Of a stretch of DNA of 64,000 nt, positions 53,355 to 62,670 are shown one piece after another. The stretch's first letter is position 1. Each line of letters opens with the position of its first letter. Position numbers and translations under genes: made by a program. The notes under the pieces were generated by a model. The model had not been told where the DNA came from and did no database searches. It saw only the letters and a list, made by a program, of their open reading frames with translations. Source of the stretch: Candidatus Gastranaerophilales bacterium (lineage in GTDB: Bacteria; Cyanobacteriota; Vampirovibrionia; Gastranaerophilales; Gastranaerophilaceae); the NCBI GenBank assembly GCA_944324285.1, contig CALUVR010000001.1, positions 1 to 64,000 of the forward strand, in the 5' to 3' direction.

Positions 53355-54191
53355 ATGGCAAAATTTGATTTACACATTCATAGTAATTACTCAGACGGAA
53401 GCGATTCAATCCCTCAACTAATTGAAAATATTAGAAATGCAGGGATAGAAATCTTTGCGCTCACCGATCACGACACTATTGACGGATGTTTGGAGATTGA
53501 AAAGTTAGTTCCGGCAGAAGTAAAATTTATCCGCGGAATTGAACTAACCTGTACTGCGCGAGGCGAAAAATGCCACATCTTGGGGTATAACTACAACCCG
53601 AAAGACAGCGGGCTTTGTTCTCTAATAGAAAAAGGAAAAACTTTAAGGCGTTCAAAACTGGAAAAACGTATTGAGTACCTTAAAGAGGTTCACGGGATAA
53701 GTTTAACAAAAGAAGAACTTGATTGGCTGTATTCCAGGAAAAGTGTTGTGAAAATGCATGTTGCAAACATCCTTGTTGAACGTGGTTTATCAGATAATAA
53801 TGTAGATGCGATGAAAAAATATCTTGATGGTTGTAAAACAGGAAATTCGAGGTTTGATGGAGAAGAAGCTGTTAAAATTTTGAAAGAAGCCGGAGGAATT
53901 CCTGTGTGGGCGCATCCTTTGGGCGGAGAAGGCGAAAAGCACTTGACGGAAGAAGAGTTTTTGCCAAAATTAAAAACACTAATAGCGTGCGGTATCAAAG
54001 GACTTGAATGCTACTACTCAAGATACACGAAAAAAGAAAGCTCTTTTCTAGTAAAATGCGCACTGGAGAATAATCTCTGCATAACGGGAGGGAGTGATTA
54101 CCATGGCAAGAATAAGGATGTCGCTCTCGGAACGCTTAACAAAGACCTTATCCCGATTGATTTTGAAAATCTTTTGCTGCTTAATATATAA
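53355..54191 (+). CDS. PHP-domain phosphoesterase (RNase AM/YciV-like)
   Basis: 278 aa. Metal-site motifs in PHP order: FDLHIHSNYSDGSD, ALTDHDTIDG, IRGIELTC, WAHPLGG and TGGSDYHGKN. Matches YciV/TrpH-type PHP enzymes that hydrolyse 3',5'-nucleoside bisphosphates or trim RNA 5' ends. ATG 53355 fits the family (MAKFDLHIHS); the open frame from 53337 adds six residues. No good ribosome-binding site is seen. Exact substrate is inferred. Confidence 0.88.
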   Translation: MAKFDLHIHSNYSDGSDSIPQLIENIRNAGIEIFALTDHDTIDGCLEIEKLVPAEVKFIRGIELTCTARGEKCHILGYNYNPKDSGLCSLIEKGKTLRRSKLEKRIEYLKEVHGISLTKEELDWLYSRKSVVKMHVANILVERGLSDNNVDAMKKYLDGCKTGNSRFDGEEAVKILKEAGGIPVWAHPLGGEGEKHLTEEEFLPKLKTLIACGIKGLECYYSRYTKKESSFLVKCALENNLCITGGSDYHGKNKDVALGTLNKDLIPIDFENLLLLNI

Positions 54192-54244
54192 ATATTTCCC
54201 TCAGAAGCTTCAAATGATAAATCTGTATCTACACCATCGAGTTA

Positions 54245-54679
54245 TTACTCAATCATATCAACTCTGCGTTTGTGACGGTTTCCTTCAAAGCCTGTATGGA
54301 GCCATACGTCTACAATATCAAGCATTAAGTGTTCTCCTATAACCCTTTCTCCAAGGCAGAGAACATTCGCGTTGTTGTGCGCGCGGGAAGTTCTTGCCGA
54401 ATAAGTATCGCTGCAAAGTGCCGCTCTGATTCCGCGGACTTTGTTTGCGGCAATAGACATGCCGATACCTGTTCCGCAGATTAAAATCCCTCGGTTGGAT
54501 TTGCCGCTAATTACTCTTTCGCAAACAGAACGCGCGATTACAGGGTAATCGCATGATTCTTTTGTGTGAGTGCCGACATCCGTATAAGAAATTCCTCTGG
54601 AGTTGAGGTAATCAATAATCTTTTCTTTATATTCATAACCCGCATGGTCAGAACCTATTACAACTTTTATGTCTTCCAT
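54245..54679 (-). CDS. rpiB: Ribose-5-phosphate isomerase B
   Basis: Interconverts ribose-5-P and ribulose-5-P. Seen: VVIGSDHAGYEYKEKI, RGILICGTGIGMSIAANKV and CSDTYSARTSRAHNNANVLC, with the catalytic cysteine (ICGTG). 144 aa from ATG 54679, which has GTGAGGTG upstream; the frame also opens at GTG 54685. Confidence 0.96.
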   Translation of the reverse strand: MEDIKVVIGSDHAGYEYKEKIIDYLNSRGISYTDVGTHTKESCDYPVIARSVCERVISGKSNRGILICGTGIGMSIAANKVRGIRAALCSDTYSARTSRAHNNANVLCLGERVIGEHLMLDIVDVWLHTGFEGNRHKRRVDMIE

Positions 54680-54749
54680 AAACACCTCACATCTAAACTA
54701 ACTGACTTTCCATTACAATTCTACCATTTTTAATAAATTTTAACAACTA

Positions 54750-54775
54750 AAAAACTCCCCGAAGGGAGTTTTTCT
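54750..54775. terminator. Hairpin terminator for the large protein gene at 54776
   Basis: AAAAACTCCC and GGGAGTTTTT flank CGAA. On the minus strand it ends the gene that stops at 54776; its other arm also has a T run for the plus strand. Confidence 0.85.
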
Positions 54776-56413
54776 TTATGCTCTTGATGTGAATTCGTTG
54801 ATATCAAATTTATTTATGTCCGCAATTTTTCTGCTTTCTTCATTACCGTTTTTGAATTTAATATGTACTTGATAGCTGCCATCGCTGTTTTTATTAATAG
54901 TTACATCTGCGTTTTGGTATTTAGGTGATGATTTTATCTGTGCAGTGATATTGTCTAGTGTCGGTTGATTTTTTGTCTGTTCAGCTTTTGCGTTATCAGC
55001 TTCTTTTGCTTTTATTTTATCGAGAAGCTCATTAATATATCTATCTATATTTGCCGCACCGGTATTATCAACATTGTATCCTTCGCCTTTTCTAAAGGTG
55101 TTAAATTTTTCCTGTACATCTGCTTCTGTAATAACACCTGTTGCTATTGCTTTGTCAATGACTGCATTTAGGATTTTTTGCTGACTCTTAAGTTTCTGTT
55201 CATTTGTGAAGTTATCTGCCAGACCGTTACCATCCATATCTGCTTTTTCGCCGTCAGTGCTTTCTCTGTTGATTTGTTCAATTATTCCTTTGCCTATGCC
55301 GAATAGTCCAGAATTTCCTTTATATCCGTCGAGGAAATCAACGATTGTTTCAGAATTCAGCTTGTTTAATTCAGTTATTACATCTTCTGTTTCAGCCTGA
55401 TTTGTGTATCCTATTAAATCCTCTGCTACATTATGTCCTGCTAATTTAGCTGCATCTTTTTCAGCTTGGGTAGGTTTATTTCCGGTTTCTGATGCAGGTT
55501 CTTCTGCTTCTGTTTCCGGCGGGGTATTTGGTTGCCCTTGTGTCAGAGGCTGTGCTGCAACTGAGCCGAATTTTAGGCCTGTACCGAAGTTAGCCTGGTT
55601 GTTATACTGGACTAATTCTGGAGTTCCGTTTTCGCCTGTTTCAAGAGTGTATCTGTTATCTGAATTTGCGCTGATAGGCTGATCATTCATTGATACACAT
55701 TTATAAATTGGTTGTCCGTCTTTACCTTTTTCACCTGTAAGTACATATTTATATACGTGTGCAGTGCCTGACGATGTGTCAGTGATAGTGAATTCTTTAG
55801 GAGGTTCGCCTTCTGCTCCTTTGTTCTTAGGGTCAATTGTTAATTCACCTTCAATGTTGAGAGTTTTTCCATTGTGCTCTCTACAAACCATAGTTTGAAC
55901 GCCCCAGTTGGTTTTAATTGGACCGTCGTTATCGTCTTCGTCAGTCGGATTTGTGTCTGCCGGTGGAGGTGTTGTTGTTTCTGTTGTTGTATCGTCATCA
56001 ACTTTATTGTCATCATCAACGCCATCGTCACCATCAACGCCGCTAGGACCCGTCGATTGATTATCTAATACAATACGATCTTGGTCTGCAGGCTGATTAC
56101 CCTGACCCTGAACAGAGCCGGTTTCATCCTTGCCGCCGACGCCGAAGAGTTTCAATATACCGCCGAGTAATGTCGTTCCAATACCAAGTCCGAGAAGCCA
56201 TTTCGCACCTTTGCTCAGCCCTGTGTCGTGGTTACAGTAGTTACCATAATCCATATAGCTGCCATAGTTAAAACCTGTACCATAGCTTGAACCAAAGAAG
56301 TTGTTCTGGATATAGGTTGTGTGCTTTGTACCAATTCTGGCACCCTGCCACTGTCCCGGACGGAACGGCTGTCTGCCTAAAGGTCTGTTCATTGGTCTTA
56401 ATGTAACGCCCAT
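54776..56413 (-). CDS. Paralogue 1 of a surface/envelope-type protein with a shared N-terminal module (545 aa)
   Basis: Not assigned. The first 95 residues (LGRQPFRPGQWQGARIG, TYIQNNFFGS, then SKGAKWLLGLGIGTTLLGGI-LKLFG) are shared with 56547. The KWLLGLG/GGILKLFG stretch looks like a glycine-rich membrane-associating helix. There is no Sec signal. Residues about 95-160 are acidic and Thr/Pro-rich; the C-terminal 380 residues differ completely from the paralogue and contain EFTITDTSSGTAHVYKYVL and a helical tail. Conserved head, variable tail suggests one anchor with different displayed domains. The promoter box is also shared (56429-56465). Confidence 0.75.
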   Translation of the reverse strand: MGVTLRPMNRPLGRQPFRPGQWQGARIGTKHTTYIQNNFFGSSYGTGFNYGSYMDYGNYCNHDTGLSKGAKWLLGLGIGTTLLGGILKLFGVGGKDETGSVQGQGNQPADQDRIVLDNQSTGPSGVDGDDGVDDDNKVDDDTTTETTTPPPADTNPTDEDDNDGPIKTNWGVQTMVCREHNGKTLNIEGELTIDPKNKGAEGEPPKEFTITDTSSGTAHVYKYVLTGEKGKDGQPIYKCVSMNDQPISANSDNRYTLETGENGTPELVQYNNQANFGTGLKFGSVAAQPLTQGQPNTPPETEAEEPASETGNKPTQAEKDAAKLAGHNVAEDLIGYTNQAETEDVITELNKLNSETIVDFLDGYKGNSGLFGIGKGIIEQINRESTDGEKADMDGNGLADNFTNEQKLKSQQKILNAVIDKAIATGVITEADVQEKFNTFRKGEGYNVDNTGAANIDRYINELLDKIKAKEADNAKAEQTKNQPTLDNITAQIKSSPKYQNADVTINKNSDGSYQVHIKFKNGNEESRKIADINKFDINEFTSRA

Positions 56414-56428
56414 TTGTTTAATCCTCTG

Positions 56429-56465
56429 TTTTATACTCTCTTATATATATAAAGTATATACAAAG
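56429..56465 (-). promoter_or_regulatory. Conserved upstream box of paralogue 1
   Basis: On the minus strand: TATATACTTTATATATATAA followed by GAGAGTATAAAA. Compare 57516-57555, where the same order occurs with few changes. It lies 16-50 bases before the gene, so it may be promoter plus 5' leader duplicated with the gene. Confidence 0.5.
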
Positions 56466-56546
56466 TAAATAATTGCCTTTTTTGCTCTATGAAGCTTTAC
56501 ATTTCGTTACATTTGATTTATAAAATACTTTGCAGTTGACTAAATA

Positions 56547-57506
56547 CTATGCTTCTTCAGGTTTCTGCTTTACAATCGTTATTTCGCCTTTTGTCATGGC
56601 ATCTTTTATTTGCTCTTTAGTGAAGCCTTGTTCTAACAATTGTTCAGTTACCTCTTTGCCTGAACCTGAGATAGTCCCGATTGACTGTCCGTTTATTGTG
56701 CCGGTTGCAGTATAGCTGGTTGTCTTTTTCGCATCAACAGCATGACCATCAAAGGCTTTATAGTCCTTATCTTTATATTCATTCTCGCCTATCTTTTTAA
56801 CAGTTCCATCTATATCAAGTTTATACTGCTTGAATTCGTTAGGAAGTTCAATTTCGGCAGGCATGCCGTCTGCATCTTTACTTACGCCGCATTCTTCTTT
56901 TAGCTGCGTCCAGAGTTCTTTTGCATCGGAGAAGCTAATCGGATTACCGTTTTCATCTTTATATTTGCCCGTAATGATGTTAGCCCATGTTTCTCCGTGC
57001 TGAACTTTGTAAGTTGTTGATGTTTCTATTGTTTTTGTATCAACTTTTAATACATCAGGTTTTTCATTATTCAGTTTTGTAGGAGTTGTAGGACCATCCG
57101 GACCTTCAGGACCGTCGTCAACCTTAGCAGGACCTGTCTCCTCCGGAGTTGTAATATTTGTATTTTCCGGTTCAACAGGAGGTTGCGTACTTACCGGTTC
57201 ATGTTCGACTGTTGCCGGTTCTTTTCCTCCGACTCCGAACAATTTCAAAATTCCGCCGAGTAATGTTGCACCTGCACCAAGTCCAAGGAGCCATTTCATA
57301 CCCTTGCTCATGCCGCCGTCATCATGGTTACAATTATAATTACCATAGTTGAAGCCGCTCATCCCTGTTGAATAGCTTCCGAAAAAGTTATTCTGTATAT
57401 AGGTCGTATGGTTGCCGCCGATTCTGGCGCCCTGCCACTGTCCCGGACGGAACGGCTGACGACCTAAAGGTTTGTATGAAGCTCTCGGTGTGAAGTGTAC
57501 GCTCAT
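56547..57506 (-). CDS. Paralogue 2 with the shared N-terminal module and a LysM-like domain (319 aa)
   Basis: Shares residues 1-95 with paralogue 1 (KPLGRQPFRPGQWQGARIG, TYIQNNFFGS, GMKWLLGLGAGATLLGG-ILKLFGVGGK). A Pro/Glu/Thr-rich linker follows (about 95-160). Residues about 165-225 (TTYKVQHGETWANIITGKYK then LWTQLKEECGVS) resemble LysM, which binds peptidoglycan, though it is longer than typical. The end is a domain with Thr/Gly repeats. Suggests a cell-wall-linked surface protein, but no signal peptide is visible. Function unknown. Confidence 0.78.
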   Translation of the reverse strand: MSVHFTPRASYKPLGRQPFRPGQWQGARIGGNHTTYIQNNFFGSYSTGMSGFNYGNYNCNHDDGGMSKGMKWLLGLGAGATLLGGILKLFGVGGKEPATVEHEPVSTQPPVEPENTNITTPEETGPAKVDDGPEGPDGPTTPTKLNNEKPDVLKVDTKTIETSTTYKVQHGETWANIITGKYKDENGNPISFSDAKELWTQLKEECGVSKDADGMPAEIELPNEFKQYKLDIDGTVKKIGENEYKDKDYKAFDGHAVDAKKTTSYTATGTINGQSIGTISGSGKEVTEQLLEQGFTKEQIKDAMTKGEITIVKQKPEEA

Positions 57507-57515
57507 ATCTTATCC

Positions 57516-57555
57516 TTTTATACTCTCTTGTATATATAAAATATATACTCTTTGA
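57516..57555 (-). promoter_or_regulatory. Conserved upstream box of paralogue 2
   Basis: On the minus strand: TATATATTTTATATATACAA followed by GAGAGTATAAAA. The same block precedes paralogue 1. It starts about 10 bases before the ATG of 56547, so it includes the 5' leader. Confidence 0.5.
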
Positions 57556-57674
57556 AAAATTGACTTTTTTGATTTATTCTTTGTAACATAACTTAACAAA
57601 CCTCCCCATTACAGTTTAGCCGGCGGAATGCGGCTATACTAGATATATTATGCCCGTTTTAGAGTCATTTATAA

Positions 57675-60059
57675 CTAGATATCAAGCCCGCTGAACATCT
57701 GGAGAGAGGTTACTTTTTGAAGGAGAGGATATTCGTTTATATCGTGGGTGTGCAGGAAATCTATTGCTTCTTGTCTTGCAAGTTCAAGGATTTTGGCATC
57801 TCTGACAATATCAGAAATAATTAAATCCGGCAGTCCGCTCTGGCGGGTTCCGAGGAATTCTCCCGGTCCGCGCAGTTGTAAATCCTTTTCCGCTATCACA
57901 AAGCCGTCATTGGTTTGTGTCATGATATTTAATCTTTCGCGAGTTTCCTGAGAACGGGTGGAACTTACAAGGACGCAGTATGATTGTAATTGATTACGTC
58001 CGACACGTCCTCTGAGCTGGTGTAGCTGTGAAAGTCCGAAACGTTCAGCATTTTCTATTACCATGACAGTTGCGTTCGGGACGTCAACCCCGACTTCTAC
58101 AACGGTTGTGGAAACTAAAATGTCATATTCTTTATTCTTAAAATCTTTCATTACTTTGTCTTTTTCGTCATTTTTGAGTTTGCCGTGGAGAAGTCCGACT
58201 TTGAACTGCGGAAATATTTCGTTTTGAAGTTTTTCAGCCTCAATTGTGGCGGCTTTGGCGGAAAGAGTTTCACTTTCTTCAATCAGCGGATAAACCACAT
58301 AAGCTTGACGCCCTGCTTCAACTTCTCGTTTAATAAGATCATAAACCTGTTTATGAGAGCCTGTAAGAGTTGTTATAATCGGTTTTCTGCCTTTTGGAAG
58401 TTCATCAATAACCGTCAGGTCTAAATCTCCGTGGACTGTCATTGCAAGAGTTCTCGGTATTGGAGTCGCCGTCATTGTAAGAATTTGCGGATTTTGAGAT
58501 TTTTTTCTTAATATATTTCGCTGTTTTACGCCGAACCTGTGCTGCTCATCCACAACAATTGCCCCGAGGTTGTTGAATTCCACATCATCCTGAATAAGTG
58601 CATGGGTCCCGACCGCAATATTTGTCTGTCCGTTACGTAAATCTGTTCTGAATTTTTCTCTGACGCGTTTGCCCTGGCTTCCGAGAAAAAGCCCGACACT
58701 CAGTCCTAATGGTGTAAGCCATTGGACAAGGTTATTATAGTGCTGCTGGGCAAGAATTTCCGTCGGCGCCATAAATGCTCCCTGATAACCGTTTTCAATC
58801 CCTGCAAGAAGCATTATGCAGGCAACGACAGTTTTTCCGCTGCCGACATCCCCCTGCAAAAGCCGCGCCATTGGCTGTTCGGAATTCAGGTCGTGTAAAA
58901 TTTCATTGACGGCTTTTTTCTGTCCGCCGGTGAGTTCAAACGGCAGACTCTTTATGAATTTTTGTACAAGCCCGTCCTCTTTTATTTTCAAAGCAATCGC
59001 CGAATGCGTATTGTTTTCATTCCTTAATCTGACAAGTTTCAGTTGTACAAGAAAAAGTTCCTCAAATATCAGACTGAACCGTGCATGCTCCAAGGCATCC
59101 ATGTTTTCCGGAAAATGTATCTGTTCAACTGCCTCTTTTTTATCCATAAGCCCGAGCCGTTCGCGGATTTCATCAGGTACAATATTTGTGATATAGCCTT
59201 TATAAAGCTGGATTGCGTTGTAGATTGCACGGCGGAGAGTTTTTATACTTAAATCTTCGCATACGGTATAAATAGGTACAATACGCGCCATGTGAAGGTT
59301 AGTTGTATTACCTTCCAGAAATTCTCCCGTCATTATGGAATAGGTCGGCTTATCTATGGTTAATTTATGGCTGTAGTTGTTGAGTTTAACTGTACCGGAA
59401 AGCATTATACCGGCATTTACAGGAAATTGTGCCTTTGTTCTTTCAAGAATAAATCTGTTAGACTTAGCATTGAAAAAGCTTATTTCAATCCTGCCGCTCT
59501 CGTCTGCCACAGTAACCTTTACAACAGAGAGGTTATTTTTCGTATTAAATGCAGAAACAGATTTTATGTACCCGAAAATAGTCGTATTTTCGCCTTCTTT
59601 TAAATCTTTAATAAGGGTTCTGGAGGAATAATCCACATGTTTTTTCGGAAAATAGCACATCAAATCGCTTGCCGTATAAATCCCGAGTTTATTAAGTTTA
59701 TATGCGACTTTTGGTCCAACGCCCTTGACATACATTACATCCACTTCATTCGGGTTTTTAGGGATTTCAGCGGAGATATTTTCTTCCGTTTGTGGTTTTG
59801 TTGTCTGAATTTCCGATTTAATAACTTTGATTAGTCTTTCTATTGATTTTCGGCGTTCATTTACGGAGGCAAAAGGGTAATGCTCAAAAGCCTCAATAAT
59901 CACAGCCCAGCGCGGATTTTTTTGCGTTGCTTTATATAATTTTTTAGCTTCATTTTTTATAAATGAAGAAAATGTCTGGGTTTTACCGTGGATATCTATA
60001 TATCGGTGCTTAACCTCAACGTCAATCGCAATTTTAATTTTATCAAGGTTTTCTATCAT
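57675..60059 (-). CDS. recG: ATP-dependent DNA helicase RecG
   Basis: Branch-migrating helicase that reverses stalled replication forks. Seen: Walker A GDVGSGKTVVACIMLL, the AMAPTEILAQQH block (FMAPTEILAQQHYNNLV), Walker B IVVDEQHRFGVKQR, TATPIPRTLAM, and the TVIDELPKGRKPI and QLRGRVGRNQLQSYC blocks. The first 110 residues precede the wedge domain, matching the extension in cyanobacterial RecG (from memory). 794 aa. It directly precedes the cyclase gene at 60060 with no gap. Confidence 0.97.
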   Translation of the reverse strand: MIENLDKIKIAIDVEVKHRYIDIHGKTQTFSSFIKNEAKKLYKATQKNPRWAVIIEAFEHYPFASVNERRKSIERLIKVIKSEIQTTKPQTEENISAEIPKNPNEVDVMYVKGVGPKVAYKLNKLGIYTASDLMCYFPKKHVDYSSRTLIKDLKEGENTTIFGYIKSVSAFNTKNNLSVVKVTVADESGRIEISFFNAKSNRFILERTKAQFPVNAGIMLSGTVKLNNYSHKLTIDKPTYSIMTGEFLEGNTTNLHMARIVPIYTVCEDLSIKTLRRAIYNAIQLYKGYITNIVPDEIRERLGLMDKKEAVEQIHFPENMDALEHARFSLIFEELFLVQLKLVRLRNENNTHSAIALKIKEDGLVQKFIKSLPFELTGGQKKAVNEILHDLNSEQPMARLLQGDVGSGKTVVACIMLLAGIENGYQGAFMAPTEILAQQHYNNLVQWLTPLGLSVGLFLGSQGKRVREKFRTDLRNGQTNIAVGTHALIQDDVEFNNLGAIVVDEQHRFGVKQRNILRKKSQNPQILTMTATPIPRTLAMTVHGDLDLTVIDELPKGRKPIITTLTGSHKQVYDLIKREVEAGRQAYVVYPLIEESETLSAKAATIEAEKLQNEIFPQFKVGLLHGKLKNDEKDKVMKDFKNKEYDILVSTTVVEVGVDVPNATVMVIENAERFGLSQLHQLRGRVGRNQLQSYCVLVSSTRSQETRERLNIMTQTNDGFVIAEKDLQLRGPGEFLGTRQSGLPDLIISDIVRDAKILELARQEAIDFLHTHDINEYPLLQKVTSLQMFSGLDI

Positions 60060-62000
60060 TTAACTTAGCCTTAATACTTCATAAATATCCATTTTCTTGG
60101 CTTTGCCGCGGATTTGAACCTCGCTTATCTTTATAACGTCAGCTATTGAACTAACGTAAGAGTATGTTGAACTGCTTATCAGAAAGTTTGTTTTGTAGAC
60201 CTTGTTGTAACTTTCAATACGGCTTGCAAGGTTCACGGTGTCGCCGATTACTGTGTATTCAAGACGTTTTTCCGACCCGATATTCCCGACAAAGGCTTCT
60301 CCGGTATTAATTCCGATACCGATTTCTATTTTCGGTTTGCCTTCAAAAAGCCATTTGTCCTGTAATCTGTCAACGGTTTTTAACATTTCGTAAGCACATT
60401 TGACCGCGTTTTGCGGGTGGTTCATGTCCTGAATCGGCTCGCCGAATATTGCCATAACAGCATCCCCTATGAATTTGTTGATAACTCCGTTGTATTTAGT
60501 GATTATAGGTTCAATTTCCGTGAAATATTCGTTCAGGATGACGGAAACTTCCTCCGCGGTCATTTTTTCGCTCATGCTCGTAAAGCCCCTGATATCAGCA
60601 AACAAAACCGTTACGATTGCACGTTTCCCGCCAAGCTTGATGTCATCAATATTCTGGACAACGTTTTTCATAATGTCCTGCGATAAATATTTCCCCATTG
60701 CCTGCTTAATTTTTTCTTTGTTTTTACCCTCAAGCAGAAATCTGTATGAATACCCGAAAATTGTTGTCAAAAGCTGTATTGCAAGAGGGGTAATTACATT
60801 CACGGCAATTCCGCTCTGGTAGCAGACCATAGAAAATACCATATAAAAAGCCGCAACCAGTATCAACAGTGCAAGCGACGCAAAAAATGTAAATTTACTT
60901 ATTATAACAAATGTCAGGATAGATATAGCAACAAGGATTGCCAAATCCGTGAAAAATCCTGTCTGACGCAGAAATTCATTATTAATCAGGTTATCAAGGT
61001 TTGTTGCTTGAATATCTACCCCCGGATGCTTTTGTTCAATAGGGGTTGATAGAGCATCTTCAAGTCCGAGAGCCGCCGCCTTTGCGTTTGCTCCTACAAA
61101 AATAATTTTATTATCAAATTCAGAAGGATTTATAATCGGTTTTTTGCCCTGTTTGATAAGTTCAAGAGATTTTATAACATCAATTGCCGAATATTTTTTA
61201 TGTGTGTAAGCCGTATCTGAAAGTTTGTAATACTTAATAAGGTTTTGAATTCCTTTAGAATTTGCAACCGCCGGAATTTGCAAGCCAGTTTTATCAACAG
61301 TTATATTATCCGTGTTAACTGTTACATCTTGCGTGTCATTGAGTGCCAGATACATTCTTAATCCAAGTGACGGATAGTAATGCCCGTTAACTGATACGAC
61401 CTGATCCATATATGTCAGGTATCCGTTGGAGTTTTGCGTAACATTAACGGAACCCGTCTGCTTTACAGCGTTAAAGTATGGCTCAGGAAATTTTGATATG
61501 CTTTTATATCGCCCGAAATCGTAAGGCGTATAGTTTAACTTTATATTTACATCAAACTTTTCACGGAATTTTTTATCGTATTCTGCATCCGCCTGACTTT
61601 CATACGGCTGCTGAAGCGGGCTGAAACCTACAACTACATTAGGAATTTTTTTTATAGTATCAAAAAAGTATTTGTCTGATTCAGGATTGTCTTTATCTAA
61701 GGTTGTTACAATCGCATCGTAACCGATAAGTTTTGGTTTTGAATATGTATTTAGAAATTCCATCATCTGTGCGTAATACTCTCTCGGCCATGGCCAGCGG
61801 TGATATGCTATTGATTTATCGTCAATCACGATAACCGCAATATCAGAAGATCCCGATTGCGTCGCGACAAAACTTTTTACCATGAAGTTATACGCGTTCG
61901 GCTCTATTAAACTCCACGAAAGCGCGATTACAACTATTGATAAAAACAGATGTAAAAAAAATGATTTTATAAAAAAAGCCTTTTTCTTAAAGAATTTCAT
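60060..62000 (-). CDS. CHASE2-domain adenylate/guanylate cyclase
   Basis: Membrane signalling protein. Seen: N-terminal membrane segment (about 10-30), CHASE2-type extracytoplasmic sensor (about 40-340) starting at SSDIAVIVIDDKSIAYHRWP, two or three membrane segments near 345-415, then a class III cyclase catalytic domain: FADIRGFTSMSEKM with metal-binding Asp, NKFIGDAVMAIFGEP, IGINTGEAFVGNIGSE and VNLASRIESYNKVY. It should make cAMP or cGMP. ATG 62000 (MKFFKKKAFFIKS) is preferred to the frame start at 62015. Ligand unknown. Confidence 0.92.
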   Translation of the reverse strand: MKFFKKKAFFIKSFFLHLFLSIVVIALSWSLIEPNAYNFMVKSFVATQSGSSDIAVIVIDDKSIAYHRWPWPREYYAQMMEFLNTYSKPKLIGYDAIVTTLDKDNPESDKYFFDTIKKIPNVVVGFSPLQQPYESQADAEYDKKFREKFDVNIKLNYTPYDFGRYKSISKFPEPYFNAVKQTGSVNVTQNSNGYLTYMDQVVSVNGHYYPSLGLRMYLALNDTQDVTVNTDNITVDKTGLQIPAVANSKGIQNLIKYYKLSDTAYTHKKYSAIDVIKSLELIKQGKKPIINPSEFDNKIIFVGANAKAAALGLEDALSTPIEQKHPGVDIQATNLDNLINNEFLRQTGFFTDLAILVAISILTFVIISKFTFFASLALLILVAAFYMVFSMVCYQSGIAVNVITPLAIQLLTTIFGYSYRFLLEGKNKEKIKQAMGKYLSQDIMKNVVQNIDDIKLGGKRAIVTVLFADIRGFTSMSEKMTAEEVSVILNEYFTEIEPIITKYNGVINKFIGDAVMAIFGEPIQDMNHPQNAVKCAYEMLKTVDRLQDKWLFEGKPKIEIGIGINTGEAFVGNIGSEKRLEYTVIGDTVNLASRIESYNKVYKTNFLISSSTYSYVSSIADVIKISEVQIRGKAKKMDIYEVLRLS

Positions 62001-62060
62001 GTCCACAAATCCCAATATCTGTATTTTATGATATAATAAATTTTAAAAAAGGGATAGATT

Positions 62061-62669
62061 ATGACAAAAAATTTAATTAATCTTCTGGCAAAAGAGAAGG
62101 TATTTCCTATTATTAGGAAGAAAAATCCGCAGGAAGTATTGGATATTGCGCATGCATTAATAGATGGCGGAATTCAGGTTCTTGAAATAAATGTGGAAAA
62201 TCCAAAGATTTATTCAGCAATAGCGGAAATTTCCAAAAATGCTACAGTTTGTGCGGGCGGCATAATAACAACCCTGCAGGCTAATACGGCGCTTCAATCC
62301 GGAGCAGCTATTTTATCTTCTCCGATATTTCACATGAATCTTGTTAAATTATCAAAAGATAAACAGGTTCCGTTTATTGCAGGTGCCTCAACCGCTAACG
62401 AAGCCTATGACGCCTGGAAAGCAAGGGTTCCTTTGATAAAATTATATCCTATAACAGCACTCGGAGGAGCCTTGTATGTTGAAGATTTGTTAAGACCAAT
62501 GCCGTTTTTAAATGTCATGGCTCAGGGAAATGTTAAGTTGTCAGAAGTTCCGGCTTATATCAAAGCCGGTGCGCTTGCTGTCGGCGTCGGACGCAACTTT
62601 TATGAAGGATATTCTTTCTCCGAAATTTCAAAACGCGCAGCCAATATTATTAAGGAATTGAAAGGTTAG
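62061..62669 (+). CDS. eda: 2-keto-3-deoxy-6-phosphogluconate/4-hydroxy-2-oxoglutarate aldolase (KDPG aldolase)
   Basis: Cleaves KDPG to pyruvate and glyceraldehyde-3-P. Seen: FPIIRKKNPQEVLDIAHALI, LEINVENP with the catalytic Glu region, VCAGGIITT, SSPIFHMNLVKLSKDKQVPF, and the Schiff-base Lys in LIKLYPITALGG. 202 aa. It is followed after one base by kdgK, so the pair would take 2-keto-3-deoxygluconate to pyruvate and triose phosphate. Confidence 0.9.
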   Translation: MTKNLINLLAKEKVFPIIRKKNPQEVLDIAHALIDGGIQVLEINVENPKIYSAIAEISKNATVCAGGIITTLQANTALQSGAAILSSPIFHMNLVKLSKDKQVPFIAGASTANEAYDAWKARVPLIKLYPITALGGALYVEDLLRPMPFLNVMAQGNVKLSEVPAYIKAGALAVGVGRNFYEGYSFSEISKRAANIIKELKG

Positions 62670-62670
62670 T

